DNA of 25,471 bases from Dunaliella salina (GCA_002284615.2 MU069453.1:449402-474872); one strand, 5' to 3'. Positions 1 to 10,620 are shown, numbered from the stretch's first letter. Notes: generated by a model not told the origin, from the letters alone. Numbers and translations are program-made.

Positions 1-40
1 AAAAGGGCAGGAGTCCCAAGGAAAATGCTACTGTATGAGG

Positions 41-265
41 CCAAGGGGTCAGGGCAATGGGTGGGGGTAGGGGCAGGGGCAGGGGCAGGGCAAGCACGCC
101 TTACATGTGTCAAAGAATGAGGAGTCAAGGGGAACAAATGATAAAAATAGTAAGGCTGAGGATTGGGGGTCAGGGCAAGGGGGAAGGGGCTGGGGGGTAC
201 GGCAAGCAAGCCACGCACGTGTCAAAGAATGAGCAGGGGTTAATGGAAACATATGATGGAAAGAG
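41..265. repeat. Two degenerate ~120-bp tandem copies, G-rich
   Basis: GGGGTCAGGGCAA and GTGTCAAAGAATGAG each occur twice at a spacing of about 120 bp. Between them is GGGGCA-rich simple sequence. No gene is evident in 1-900. Confidence 0.6.
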
Positions 266-894
266 AGCTTCATGAGTGCAGGATGATGAATTTCCGATCG
301 ACCATCAGTAGTACTTCCGCAGCTGCGGAACTGGAAACGCTTGGATCCCACATATCGACATGGTGATGATGACTTGTGTATATGATACTCTATATGTTTA
401 CACTACGTCCTGCACCTCTAGTGCACGACAATGAATATTGCATGCAGCGCCCTTGCGTGCGTCTTTGCAGCTTTGTGAAGAGTCAGGTACCCTGGGGAAC
501 CCTCGTGGGACTTGTGTTTGCTGCAGCACACAGGTAACCTGACACCCCCCCTTGCTTCTCACTGGCAGAGGGAAACCATAAATCCATGCCCTATTCATGT
601 AGCAACTTGCTCTGGCCTGGGAAATCCTTTCAGACTCGAATCCAAACCTGCAAAACCATAAATGAAGGGCTTCCAACCCTTACATCATGCTGGTCATGCT
701 GGCACACTAACAAAGAGGGCCATTGGCACAAAGAGGTCCTCTGGTCAGGACGTCTCACTGCTAGCCTGTGTCTAAAAAGAGAGGAGCTCACCAATATCTT
801 CATTGCCTTCATAGCACCGACTTGCAATATCACCCCAAAAAACCATCAATTGGTACCCTTTCATATACTTTTGCCCATAATTGGAAGTCCGGCT

Positions 895-1195
895 ATCCAT
901 GTTGAGGTCATGGCTGCTATCCCTCATTGGAAGTGTTGCTGTCCATGTTGAGGTCACAGCCCGGCCGCTATCCCTTCTTTTCTTTGCGGCTGTCCCCCTC
1001 CAGCTGGTAAGGAATGGTGTTGCTGGAGGAATTTACAAAGTACATTTTCTTAAAATAGATATACAAATATGTTTGTATTTACATATGCACACCGCAGTGG
1101 CAGTGGTGGAATTTACGCAGTTCATTTTCTATATTCTTGAAGAAACGCGTACAAACACATTTATGTTTATACATGCACACCACTGGCACTGTGGC
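895..1195. repeat. Short degenerate tandem duplications
   Basis: CATGTTGAGGTCA recurs 45 bp apart near 898 and 943. GGAATTTAC...TTCATTTTCT with CATGCACACC recurs about 80 bp apart (from 1028 and 1108). I see no gene here. Confidence 0.5.
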
Positions 1196-1312
1196 CCTCC
1201 TCTTGCAACTCCATCTGACATTGGATGTGGCAAGCCTCTGAGTGATTCTCCTTCAGCAATGATCCTTTTTTGTGTCCCTTCTCTTGTTGAACCAATGCTC
1301 CTAGTGTCCTTG

Positions 1313-1745
1313 CGTGCAGCCTGAAGCTTGCGGAGATTTCCTGACCAATGGTCCTAGTGCCTTTTAATTGCGGGCAGCCTCAAGCTTGTGTAGGCTCTCT
1401 TACCAATGCTCCTGGTGCCCTTCAATTGCGGGCAGCCTCAAGCTTGTGTAGGCTCCCTTACCAATGCTCCTGGTGCCCTTCAATTGCGGGCAGCCTCAAG
1501 CTTGTGTAGGCTCCCTTACCAATGCTCCTGGTGCCTTTCAATTGCGGGCAGCCTCAAGCTTTTGGAGATCTCCTTACCAATGCTCCTGGTGCCTTTCAAT
1601 TGCGGGCAGCCTCACGCTTGTGTAGGCTCCCTTACCAATGCTCCGGGTGCCTTTCAATTGCGGGCAGCCTCACGCTTGCGTAGGCTTCCTTACCAATGCT
1701 CCTGGTGCCTTTCAATTGCGTGCAGCCTCAAGCTTGTGGAAATTT
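1313..1745. repeat. 58-bp minisatellite, about 7.5 copies
   Basis: GCAGCCTCAAGCTTGTG recurs at 1374, 1432, 1490, 1548, 1606, 1664 and 1722, exactly 58 bp apart. The units contain CCAATGCTCCTGGTGCC and TTCAATTGCGG. The reading frame across the array is a by-product of the repeat. Confidence 0.9.
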
Positions 1746-2419
1746 CGTTCCTTCCTTCTCTAGCAGCGCGGCTGCTTGAGCTTCCTTGCAGGCTGTCATC
1801 CTCTATAGGATTCCTAGCTGGTGAGGCATGGTCATGCTGAAGGAAACATGCACACCACTGCCGCTACGGCCCCCCTCTAGCATTCCCAGCTGGTAAGGCG
1901 TGGCGAGGCTGAAGGGTAATTTTCCTCCAGCATCGCCATGCCTTTTCTGCTGGAGGTGTGTGGGTGGATGGGTGGGTGGAGGTGAGTAAGATGGCCAGCC
2001 AGGGATAACACAGCCACACTGTGAGAGAGGGCACGAAGAGCATTGAGTCCACAGAAAAAGGGACACAAGAAAGGCACAGGGAGTATGAGGCCATGAGAGA
2101 AGGATCATATGGGCTTTTCCCTTGCATACTTCCTATGAAATTTGTGTGCCATTCAGGGCGGGGGCCTCAAGCGTTCGTCAGCCTCCAAGCGCATCTGTGA
2201 ACGCTCGCTTTTCCTTTTCCTTTTCCTTTTGTGAGCGCTCACTCTCTGGCATCTTGACTGCCATCACAACCGGGTAGCACTCCCATGGGATCATGAGATT
2301 TCCTCAAAATGGCTGAGTTGATCTGTGGCACTCTCTCAAAGGGAGTGGATCCTTTCCGAAAGCAAGTGAATGAGCATATCTGAGCACAGACTCCACGACT
2401 TTGAGGTGAAGGCACTTGC
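1746..2419. other. Non-coding stretch, nothing recognised
   Basis: TAGCTGGTGAGGCATGG and CAGCTGGTAAGGCGTGG are a diverged pair (about 1815 and 1889). Short TTTTCC and GGTGGA runs occur. I found no exon with family-like sequence. Confidence 0.4.
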
Positions 2420-3270
2420 AAAGGCACTCAGAGTCTGTTCACACTGGCAAAAGCGTCCGCAAAAACACTCAGTGCGTTCGCACTGGGTTGAACAATCGTA
2501 AAGGAGCTCAGTCTGTTCACACTGGCTAAAGTATTTGCAATAACACTCTGTCCATTCGCAAAGGCACCTGCAAAGACAGTCTGTTCGCACTGACAAGGGA
2601 AGGGAAGGGAAGGGAAGGGTACATCGCTTTATATGCCTCCGGTGAGTATCTGGGCAGAATCAAACCTGACCTCTGGGTTCCAACCGGAAGGATCAGGGCT
2701 TGTCCTGGTGCCTTGACGACGCCGCACTGACAAAGATTACTATCAGAATGCCTTGTCCGTTCGCACTGGCACAAGCAATTGCAAAGGTAACCCTCTGTTC
2801 ACACTGGCAAAAGCATTCGCAGAAACACTCCCAGTCCATTAACACAGGCAAAGGTTACAAGGTTACAAGGCTACAAGGAAAGGAGGCCTCCAGTCAAAAC
2901 GACTGACTGCTAGTCTGTAAAGGAACTCAGTCTGTTCGCACTGGCAGAAGCATTCGCAAAAACACCCTCAGTCCATTCGCACAGGCAAAGGTGACTGCAA
3001 AGACAGTCTGTTCACACTGGAATCTATCAAAATTTCCTTGTCTGTTTGCACAGGGAAAGGCACTTGCAAAGGCAACCAGTCTGTTTGCACTGGCGGGAGC
3101 ATTTGCAAAAACAGTCGCAGTCACTTTGCACTTGGAGGAGCAATTGCAAAAGCACACAGTCTCATCGCGCTGGCAAACGTTCTCACTCTCGACACTCACT
3201 GTCTGTTTGCATCGGGAGAGATGCTTGCAAAGTCACCTGGCTCACCAGCAATCCGCTGGCAAGTTAGCAT
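2420..3270. repeat. Degenerate minisatellite, CTGTTCGCACTGGCAAA-type
   Basis: Variants of GTCTGTTCGCACTGGCAAAAGC and GCATTCGCAAAAACACTC recur roughly every 30-60 bp through the segment. A stretch at about 2600-2760 is less repetitive. The GGCAAAGGCACTTGCAAAGGC variant resembles the VAKALALE part of the exon at 3686, but the link is weak. Confidence 0.6.
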
Positions 3271-3321
3271 GTTGATGGTGCACGCCTAATATGTGGCACT
3301 TAGACAACTTGCAATTGCGCG

Positions 3322-3566
3322 GGGTGCCTTGGAGACTTTAGCAGAGGCACTTGTATTGGAGTGCTTGAGTGGTGCTCGACATTTTTGGCGCACACATTTG
3401 AATGCCTGCAACTATGCAGGAGGCCCAGAATAACGTACCAAAGGCGCTTGCATTGGAGCGCTTGAGAGTTGTTTGACACCTTTGGCGCAATTTGAATGCT
3501 CAAAGCTATGCAGGAGGCCAGAAGACCAAAGGCGCTTGCATTGGAGTGCTTGACAGGTGCTTGGCA

Positions 3567-3634
<68 letters not shown>

Positions 3635-3685
3635 ACTCATACACACTCATACACACACGTTTGACTTGTTCCCGCAACTACGCAG
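3322..3685 (+). repeat. Three decayed copies of the VWA exon start with its 3' splice site
   Basis: Segments beginning near 3323, 3420 and 3514 copy the 5' part of the exon at 3686 (AAGGCGCTTGCATTGGAGTGC versus AAAGCACTCGCACTGGAGTGC), together with the preceding intron end (GCAACTATGCAG versus GCAACTACGCAG). The spacing is 97 and 94 bp. The first copy has lost its AG; the other two keep it. Codon-level traces such as LALECL persist. A CA repeat has expanded inside the third unit. Confidence 0.8.
3569..3629. repeat. CA microsatellite
   Basis: About 30 AC dinucleotides, followed by diverged ACACTCAT units up to about 3657. Confidence 0.97.
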
Positions 3686-3785
3686 GGTGCCCGGGAGACT
3701 GTGGCGAAAGCACTCGCACTGGAGTGCTTGAGAGGCGCACACAGGCAGCAGCGGCCCTGCTACCTGTATGCCTTCTCCGGACCAA
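3686..3785 (+). CDS. VWA gene, exon encoding GARETVAKALALE...CYLYAFSGP
   Basis: The acceptor is CAACTACGCAG before 3686 and the donor is GTGAGTTGAG at 3786. The exon is 100 nt: 33 codons plus one base, so it starts in phase 0 and ends in phase 1. The final A joins TG of the next exon to make Met. The conserved YLYAFSGP strand of this VWA family is at the 3' end. Two further copies of that end, each with its own donor, follow directly. Confidence 0.85.
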
Positions 3786-6203
3786 GTGAGTTGAGTTGAG
3801 TTGAGTTGAGTTGAGTTGGCCCTGCTACCTGTATGCCTTCTCCGGACCAAGTGAGTTGAGTTGAGTCGAGTTGAGTTGGCCCTGCTACCTGTATGCCTTT
3901 TCTGGACCATGTGAGTTGAATCCTCATCACAGGTTCCACTGCCACAGGTGCCTTAGTTTATGCGCATTTAGGCAAAAATTCCTGAGGTCTGTTACCTGGA
4001 ATGTTTGCAAAACTGCCTGGAGTTTGTGCGCGTGGAATGCGTGCAATACTGCCTGTGTTTCATTGACTGGAATGCTCGCATCACTGCCTAGGTTTCATTG
4101 TTTGGAATGCACACAGCACTGCCCGGGGTTCTTGCACATTGTGCGCATGCGAGACAGTACTGCCCAGGTTTGTGCGCCTTTGGGGCACGTGCCATTTGAA
4201 GTGGTGCCTCGAACGTGGGAGGTCACTTGCAGTGCAAGGAATGCCCCCCCTCCCTAGGAGGCCTGTAATTCTCATTGTGGAAGAGACTTGTGGCCATGTG
4301 AAGTGGTACTTGAGACATTGGGAATCCATTCTCACCATTAGAATGGATTTCACCCCCTGGGTTTGTTGTCTGGAACGCTTGCAATACTACCTGCGATACT
4401 GCCTGGGTTTCGTTGCCTGGGTTTGTGCGCATGGAATGCATGCAAGATGGTCTTTGTTTGTGCGCATGCATGCTCAACCTTTCCACATCCGTCATTGATA
4501 TTCATTTTGGCACCTAATAATGGAATGCCATTTGCATCCTGCTCCTATATGAATTCAAGGCAAGTTAAGCTACGAGACTGACTGACAGGAAAGTCGAAGG
4601 TTTGGACACAGGCTTTCAAAGGCACCTGCATGTGTAGGACAAGGCAAACAATTGCAGAATGTTGGACGGTTGGTGCAGAATTTGGCCAAGCGCAGCTCAC
4701 AAATTATTAGGTATGGAACAGAAGGCCCAGCCCAGCCTATTCATGTGTGCCAGGGGGCGCTCAGCATGTTTTACCTTTTCCTTTGCACCCGCTGCCTCCT
4801 GTTCGCAGTGGAGGTGCAAGAGCTGGACCTGCGAGTGAATGCAGACTCCTTGGACTATTTACTGGAGTTCCTTTCCTGCTCCTTCTCTGGAGGCACTGAT
4901 GTGGACGCACCCTTGAAGCTGAGCCTTAATAGGATGGGGCATGAGGAGTGGGAGCAGGTGAGCCCAGCAAATATTACGACATGTGGTGTGTATTAATGGT
5001 GGTGCACAAATGGTTTACTTTCTAACCAAGTCTTACATGTTAATTCAGTATTTGTACCTTTAATTTTGACAGTTTTCTTCTTTGTGGGTTATGTTGGCAA
5101 TGATGGAGTGGTGCAGATAGAGAGGGGCAGGAGCAGGGGTGTGCACAAGCGCAGACAGCAGACTGTTTTTTTAAACAGGTGTCCAAAGCTGATTCTTGAT
5201 GAAAGGGCAAATGGAAGCAGATGCATGGAAATAGAGAAGGGCACAGCTAGTATAAGGCTGAGTGTGGTAGGTAAGAGCTCCTTGAAAGACTTGAAAGACA
5301 AGGGTTTCATCTCCGGGGAACTTGCAGCAGGAGCAGGTGTACAGGATGGTGAACAATGAGGAAGTGCTTGAGGGTGTTGGGGATGGAAATATTTGAGTGC
5401 ACAGGGCCTGGGAGTGGTCCATACCGCTGGTGGAAGATTCAAGGAAAAGGAGGCAGCCAGCCAGATTGACTGTCCAAAGGCCTGCCTTCACAGCATTCAA
5501 AGCCGACCTTGGTCGGAGTGGGGACAGAGGAATGACTACTTGCTTCGGAGTGGGGCATCTCAACATGCGACATGGTCTACATTGCATCGCACATCTTGCA
5601 ACTGCCTTCATGCATGCCTCGATCCTCATGCATGCTTCCAACGTTACCCCCTTGTGCGCACTTCCAAAAATCTCTCCTTATGCATGCTTCCAACGGTCCT
5701 TCCTCATCCGTTCTTACAACTAATGGTCTTCCCTCACTAATGTTTCTAAATGAACCTACCTCACAAGCCACCACCAATGCCTTTATGAATGCCTGCAGTG
5801 ACCTCCCTTTGCATGCCTCAAAATGATCTTACCACACATGCCTCCAGACATGCCTCCTGCAATGATCTTGCCTGCCATGATTTCCATGTGAATGCCTCAG
5901 AATGATCTTACAGTGCGAGCCCAAAAAGCCTTCCAAAAATGCCTTGCGATGATCTGCCCGCATGCATGCTTCCAATGATCTCGCTTCCCTCAGGCCGACA
6001 TCCTGATGGTGACAGATGGAGAGATCCCCAGCCCTGATGATTCCATCATCAATATCATCGACCACATGCACAAGGAGAAGGGGCTGGAGGTGCATGGCCT
6101 CATGGTGTCCTCCAACAAGTCGGATGCCATGCAGAAGCTGTGCACGCACTTGCACACATTTAAGAGTTGGACGGCTGTGGGGGGCCAGGACTACATGTAC
6201 TGA
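3686..6203 (+). CDS. VWA-domain protein (CoxE/ViaA-like), 3' three exons, 5' incomplete
   Basis: Exons 3686-3785, 4809-4957 and 5994-6203 (TGA) join in frame (phase 1 then phase 0) to give 152 C-terminal residues. The product reads GARETVAKALALECLR... CYLYAFSGP, then EVQELDL...SFSGGTDVDAPL, then ADILMVTDGEIPSP, ending near FKSWTAVGG. This matches the second half of a von Willebrand factor A domain of the CoxE/ViaA-like type found in bacteria and plants. The Thr of GGTD and the Asp of VTDGE are the later metal-ion (MIDAS) ligands. The DxSxS MIDAS motif should end in the exon just before 3686, but I could not find it in the window. Such proteins bind divalent metal and often partner AAA+ ATPases; the role here is unknown. 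All junctions are GT-AG. Exon borders are copied in tandem around the first exon (see repeats). Family assignment is from memory of motifs, and the splice model is inferred. Confidence 0.87.
3753..3917 (+). repeat. Triplicated VWA exon end with splice donor
   Basis: GGCCCTGCTACCTGTATGCC starts at 3753, 3818 and 3878. Each copy runs through TTCTCCGGACCA to a GTGAGTTGA donor (3786, 3851, 3911). The copies are separated by a TTGAG pentanucleotide repeat derived from the donor itself. Only the first is attached to the full exon. Confidence 0.9.
3985..4480. repeat. Degenerate ~36-bp minisatellite in VWA intron
   Basis: Variants of ACTGCCTGGGTTTCATTG and CCTGGAATGC(A/T)CGCAAT recur through the intron between 3786 and 4808. 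A less repetitive patch lies at about 4180-4340. Confidence 0.65.
4809..4957 (+). CDS. VWA gene, exon encoding EVQELDL...GGTDVDAPL...EEWEQ
   Basis: A pyrimidine-rich tract (CCTTTTCCTTTGCACCC...) and TTCGCAG precede 4809. The donor GTGAGC is at 4958. The 149-nt exon starts with two bases that complete the codon begun at 3785 and ends in phase 0. It carries the GGTD Thr, expected to be the second MIDAS ligand. Confidence 0.88.
5590..5993. repeat. Degenerate CATGCCTCCAATGATCTTAC-type repeat up to the intron end
   Basis: Variants of CATGCTTCCAA and AATGATCTT recur every 30-60 bp from about 5590. The last variant (CATGCTTCCAATGATCTCGC) directly precedes the CTTCCCTCAG acceptor at 5993, so the array abuts the terminal VWA exon. 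Confidence 0.6.
5994..6203 (+). CDS. VWA gene, terminal exon (VTDGE motif to stop)
   Basis: The acceptor CTTCCCTCAG precedes 5994. There are 69 codons plus TGA at 6201-6203. ADILMVTDGEIP supplies the last MIDAS Asp and follows EEWEQ of the previous exon exactly as in this family. A 7-bp perfect hairpin overlaps the stop (6203-6222). I saw no clear TGTAA-type polyadenylation signal close downstream. Confidence 0.88.
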   Translation, partial: ADILMVTDGEIPSPDDSIINIIDHMHKEKGLEVHGLMVSSNKSDAMQKLCTHLHTFKSWTAVGGQDYMY

Positions 6204-7374
6204 TGCTCCTATGAGGGAGCATGCGGAGAATAAGAGCTTACGTTTCCTTTAACTAGTTGCTTTGAGGCCTCGGCAACGCAGGCGTAGGCGAAGCGGCGCA
6301 ACCCTCTAGAAATCTAAACAAGGGATAGATTTGAAAAAAGCATAGACCATTCCTGGCGGGAGGGTAGTTCTCATGTTACGGTACCCTGGTCGTAAGGCAA
6401 GGAGGGCGTTTGCAAGGAGGAGGTTCCTAAATCGATTCTTTGTGGCCAGAGTGGAAAAATACCCTTAATTGGCGGGAGTCATTGGGAGGCTCTTTCCTTG
6501 ATTCACGTAGCCGAACAGCAAAAAGCAAATATATCTATCTATGCCTCGTAACAGTACATTGCATTACAGAAATTGGACTTCCGGGTAGTTTGGCTTACCA
6601 ATTTTATTCAAGACAAAAAACCAAGTTTCCTACGGTGGGCTAAGGATGGATTCGGCAACCAAACTAGAGGCACTCAAACAAAAGGCAATCGATCCCGAGG
6701 TTTACAGGTTGAAAGGAAGGACTGGCAGAGCTAGAGGCAACAGGCATGAGGCGACCAAATGTGTAGAGGAGACGAGGCAACGAGGCAATCAAACCAGAGG
6801 CAACCAATGTAGGGAGTCCGGCTCACTCTAGAGTCTTTACAGTGCCTTAGGTTGGCAAACCTGGCTTTCAATGCGGTGGTGATCGTGCAGGTGCAACCAA
6901 AAGAGTATCTGGCACGGTTCAGTGGAAGTCCATGCTGGACAGCATGGTGGGATATACTGCAGTGTCAGTGCAGACTTGGGTCTTTCCTCATTCTCACCGT
7001 ACTTCATTGCGTTAGAAAAGGTGCCCTTCAGCCAGACAGTTTGGCTGCTCAGTGTACAGGAAGCCACGAGTGCAAAAAAAACAGTACGTGTTATTATGTC
7101 GGCTTTGAAGGCACCTTAGATACAGGGATTTGACCTTCACTGAAGGCTTCAGCCAGACAGTTTGGCTGCCCGGCCTGCTCAACTGTCCCAGCCACAGGGG
7201 AAACTATCAATGAGATCAGGAATGTAGGGCTCAGTTTGTTTCTGCAAATTCCAAAAAAATATGTTTCCCCGAATTCCAAGAATGCAGCCCTTATTATTTA
7301 CCAAATGTACACCTGTTCTCAAATTTTCAGGTCGTTTGGTGATAGTCACCTCAGGGCATGAACACGACTACATA
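6204..7374. other. Downstream region of VWA gene, no gene recognised
   Basis: It contains a short GAGGCAACCA-type repeat (about 6720-6810). It also has two copies of the inverted-repeat motif AGCCAGACAGTTTGGCT (about 7030 and 7150). None of the short open frames here resembles a known family. Confidence 0.4.
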
Positions 7375-7470
7375 GTTTTCCCACAGTGTCATACTTTAGC
7401 ATCACAATAATTACTCTACAGCCCCCTTTGCGACCGGAGTGTAGTGTATAATGTGACACTGTGGGAAAAC
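7375..7470. mobile_element. 96-bp element with perfect 17-bp terminal inverted repeats (MITE-like)
   Basis: GTTTTCCCACAGTGTCA (7375-7391) is the exact reverse complement of 7454-7470. The interior holds no ORF. I saw no clear target-site duplication (flanks CTACATA and AAAGGCT). It could be a small non-autonomous transposon or a stem-forming repeat. Confidence 0.5.
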
Positions 7471-7603
7471 AAAGGCTATAGCGACAGTTCTCTCGGTGGT
7501 AGTCGATCGGTCAACTCAGTTAAGCCTGGGAGTAAACTCACCACCTCTTGCTGACCTGGAATCCAGCAGTTTCCTCAGACTAACGCAGGCAAAGCTAATT
7601 GCA

Positions 7604-7698
7604 GAAAAGAACAAAGAGAAAGAAAAACTACGTAGGGCAGGGAAAGTCTCCCAACATCAATTGAGGAAGGGGAGACACATTGGCTCATAAAGAGTTGT
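7604..7698. repeat. Dispersed repeat, copy 1
   Basis: This A-rich unit contains AAAGAAAAACTACGTAGG, ACATCAATTGAGGAAGG and GACACATTGGCTCATAAAG. It is shared with 10490-10562 and 13724-13808. It has no coding potential and is probably a short interspersed element or fragment of one. Confidence 0.7.
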
Positions 7699-8680
7699 GG
7701 GCAACCTCCACCACAAGAACTGTTTTGCGCTGCTGAGGGAACGTCGGTCGTTTACATGGTGGGAATGTAACAAAATGATTGGGATTATACCAAGATTGTG
7801 TATATCAATGCTAATAGACAGAGTCTAGGCTATGCATGCTGTCACCTAGAGGCAAAAGCATCGTCATAGCAATCAGGCTCAGCAGGACCACCACGTGAGC
7901 TGCTGCCCCCTGGTAATGCTGAGCTGGGGTGTGGGTGTGCAGGGCTCCGCTCCAACCATGCAGCGTCATTCTGATACCATAATCGCGGTACAGGATCATT
8001 TGCAAAGCGATTCAACCTCGACGGGGCAGCGTGTCGTTCACTTTTCGTTCTACAACATTGCTATTGACTTAGCAACAAAGCGGCTCTGCTTCTCAAATCC
8101 TTTATGCAAGATAATCCAATTTGGAAGGGGTAGGGGCCTCTCCTGTCGACTCAACGCAGTGCGACTAATACGGTTGTCAGGAATCGTTTCATCTGGTTAC
8201 AAGAGCGTCCGTCGATTCTTAGGTCTATGCACAAATGTTACGCATGTCAGAGTAACGTTCGCTTTGTCCGATCGTTAGAACCGACCATTCCAAAAGAGAC
8301 AAGACATGCCAATGGGGATCTGGATGGTTGCTAAAAGCACCTGGCTCTAGAACCTGGCTGTGGGAAGCACTCCCGTTTTTGATCCATTGTTATAGAGTGC
8401 GTCTTGTGAAACAAGTTTGTGGGCTTCAAGTTATTGAACAGATGGGCATGAAGTTGTTGAGCAAGCTTTGTGGCACGTCAGTGATCCAATCCTAGTTGTT
8501 TGGATTATTCCAGGGGGTGCTCAGTATATACAAATATAATATATTAACAGTTCCACCAACACATAGGAGAATAGGTTGAATTGTTTTAGCTGTAGCGCTT
8601 GCAAATTTACAAAGGTCTGCATACTGCTGCTTAACCGCGCTCAATTGATGCTCTGGCCTCGCGTTGGAAAGTTTGGTTGT
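7699..8680. other. Non-repetitive stretch, no gene recognised
   Basis: An open frame of about 127 codons crosses 7895-8278 on the plus strand, but it lacks an ATG near its start, family motifs or flanking splice logic. I consider it chance. Confidence 0.35.
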
Positions 8681-9860
8681 TCTGAACCTGCTCTGATTCA
8701 GAGGGACGACCTCTGATGGGCTCTGATTTAGCCCACACAGGAGGTGTCTGATTCAGAGAAATACTCAGACCCCAATCAGACCTTTTTCCCTCTTATCCAG
8801 ATCTTTTAATTCCAAGCCTGACATCACTGATTCAGACCCTTATCAGACCCCCTGATTGAGTGTGCGAGAAAACTGCGAAGTGTGGTTCGAACCATGAACC
8901 TCACGCATCTTTGCACGGCACTACCACAATTTTGTGATAATTTGATACAATTATTAATACATATACATTTATCTTGTACACAATGAGCTCATTCATAGGC
9001 TGTGCATGCGCAGGACAAGCCACACTGTCTGCAGAAGGCCTTGCAATATGTTTCCCCACCATCAACGGTGGCAGGTGCAAAAACAAACCACATTTTGCAT
9101 CACAGACTTAGCACCCTTTAAACCAGAGCCACTTCAGAAGGTAGTTCTGAAACAGATGGATGTTCTTCATCCGAACTTTTTATGGGAATCTAGATGAATT
9201 GGAATGATTCTGAGGAAATGGACTCTGATTCACAGGTAATTCAGACATTGTGTGAGAAGGCAGTTGGGGCAAAGTTTGAATTAGACAAACGTTACTCTGA
9301 TTCAGACCTCATCAGAGCCATTTTTGTCTGATTCCATCCGAGGCAGGTGTCTGATTCAGACTACAAGTCAGACCCCAATCAGACCTTTTTCCTCTGATTC
9401 AGACCCTCTGATCCCCAGCCATCTTTGACTGTTCAGTCGCACAAAGTCTCTGATTCAGACCCTCCTCAAAGTTTTTCTGGTCTGCTCAGCTCTCATCCAG
9501 ACCCCCTCCAGAGCTTTTTCATTCTTTTTCCATGTTACGAAAGGTGTCCAGTTCAGACTTACTCTGCTTCAGGGCGCCTTCAGAGGGTCCATCACAAGGC
9601 AGATGGGAACTTAGATGAATTTGTCTGACTCTGATAAGTTGAACACTGATTCAGAGGCAGTTCAGATATTGTGTGAAAAGGCAGATGGGGCCAAGTTAAT
9701 GTTAGTCTGAGTCAGACCAGCTTGATTCTGAATCAGACCATCATCAGACTCTCGGAGGCTCTTCTGATGCTATATAGCGGCAGCCTCTGAGTCAGACTAC
9801 CTTCTCTCTGATTCAGAGGCCAATCGGAGGCACCCTCTGAATCAAACCCTCTTCAGAGAA
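8681..9860. repeat. Dispersed CTCTGATTCAGACC-type degenerate repeat
   Basis: Two clusters (8681-8870 and 9200-9860) hold dozens of variants of TCTGATTCAGA, CAGACCCC and AATCAGACC in both orientations. A unique patch at about 8880-9190 separates them. Confidence 0.7.
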
Positions 9861-10299
9861 ACCAGAACTTTCCGACGAGTCGTGTCTCCATAGAACCAAA
9901 TTTTCATGAACTTCGCATGGCAATCGCTTGCATGAAGCTCATGGAGTTGCCTCACACAGCTAGTTTGCGTGGTCCTCCATATAGTTATGCGTAAAGCGTG
10001 GTGTGAATGGATAAGAGAAACACTATTAGAAGTAGGCTTAGCATTAGAAGGGGTGGTCAAATTAGCGTCTGGTCGACCCAAGTTGAATCTTTCCCTCTCT
10101 GAAAGGTTGCGCGGGAAGTAGAATTGAGGTATATTGATGTTTTAGGCATGTGTAGGGAATTGGAGGTTGTGTTGTGCAAGTTTGGAATCGCTTCTAATGT
10201 CTGTGTAGACTAGGCCTCCTCCCACAGGGCTTTTGCCAAGTGTTTTGGTTTTCATTCTGCCTGCAATATTAAGTCTTTCAGTTTTCATATTAAAGATGA

Positions 10300-10620
10300 T
10301 GTGGTTCTAGCAGCCTGAGAGCGCTGTCCAATTGATGGCAGCCTGGGAGAGGGCATGCCGTGTCAGTAGACCCTTTGCAATGTTATGGCGCTCAGTCCTC
10401 ATGTTGGAGATGATATGATTTTGGCAGCCTGAGAGCATGTGTAGCGCTGTCCAAAGGACAGCCTGGAAGAGGGCATGCCGTGTCAGTAGAAAAGAAAAGA
10501 AAAGAAAAACTACATAGGCAGTGAAAACACTCCCCACATCAATTAAGGGAAAGAGGATACCTAGGGCCGAGGCACCGTGTATCCGCTTCACCGCCGTGTC
10601 AGTAGACCCTTTGCAATGGA
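10300..10620. repeat. Two to three ~115-bp direct copies, the second interrupted by the dispersed repeat
   Basis: GCAGCCTGAGAGC, GCGCTGTCCAA and GAGGGCATGCCGTGTCAGTAGA occur at about 10311-10372 and 10425-10490. GCCGTGTCAGTAGACCCTTTGCAATG recurs again at about 10592. The 10490-10562 dispersed repeat sits between copies. Confidence 0.7.
10490..10562. repeat. Dispersed repeat, copy 2 (truncated)
   Basis: It carries AAGAAAAACTACATAGGC, CTCCCCACATCAATTAAGG and AGAGGATAC. It matches copies 1 and 3 but lacks the GACACATTGGCTCATAAAG end. Confidence 0.65.

Noticed and set aside
1313..1745. CRISPR-like array
   Set aside because: Units are contiguous with no unique spacers, and the setting is a eukaryotic nuclear genome.
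7895..8278. 127-codon plus-strand frame
   Set aside because: It has no motif, no clear start and no partner exon; compatible with chance.
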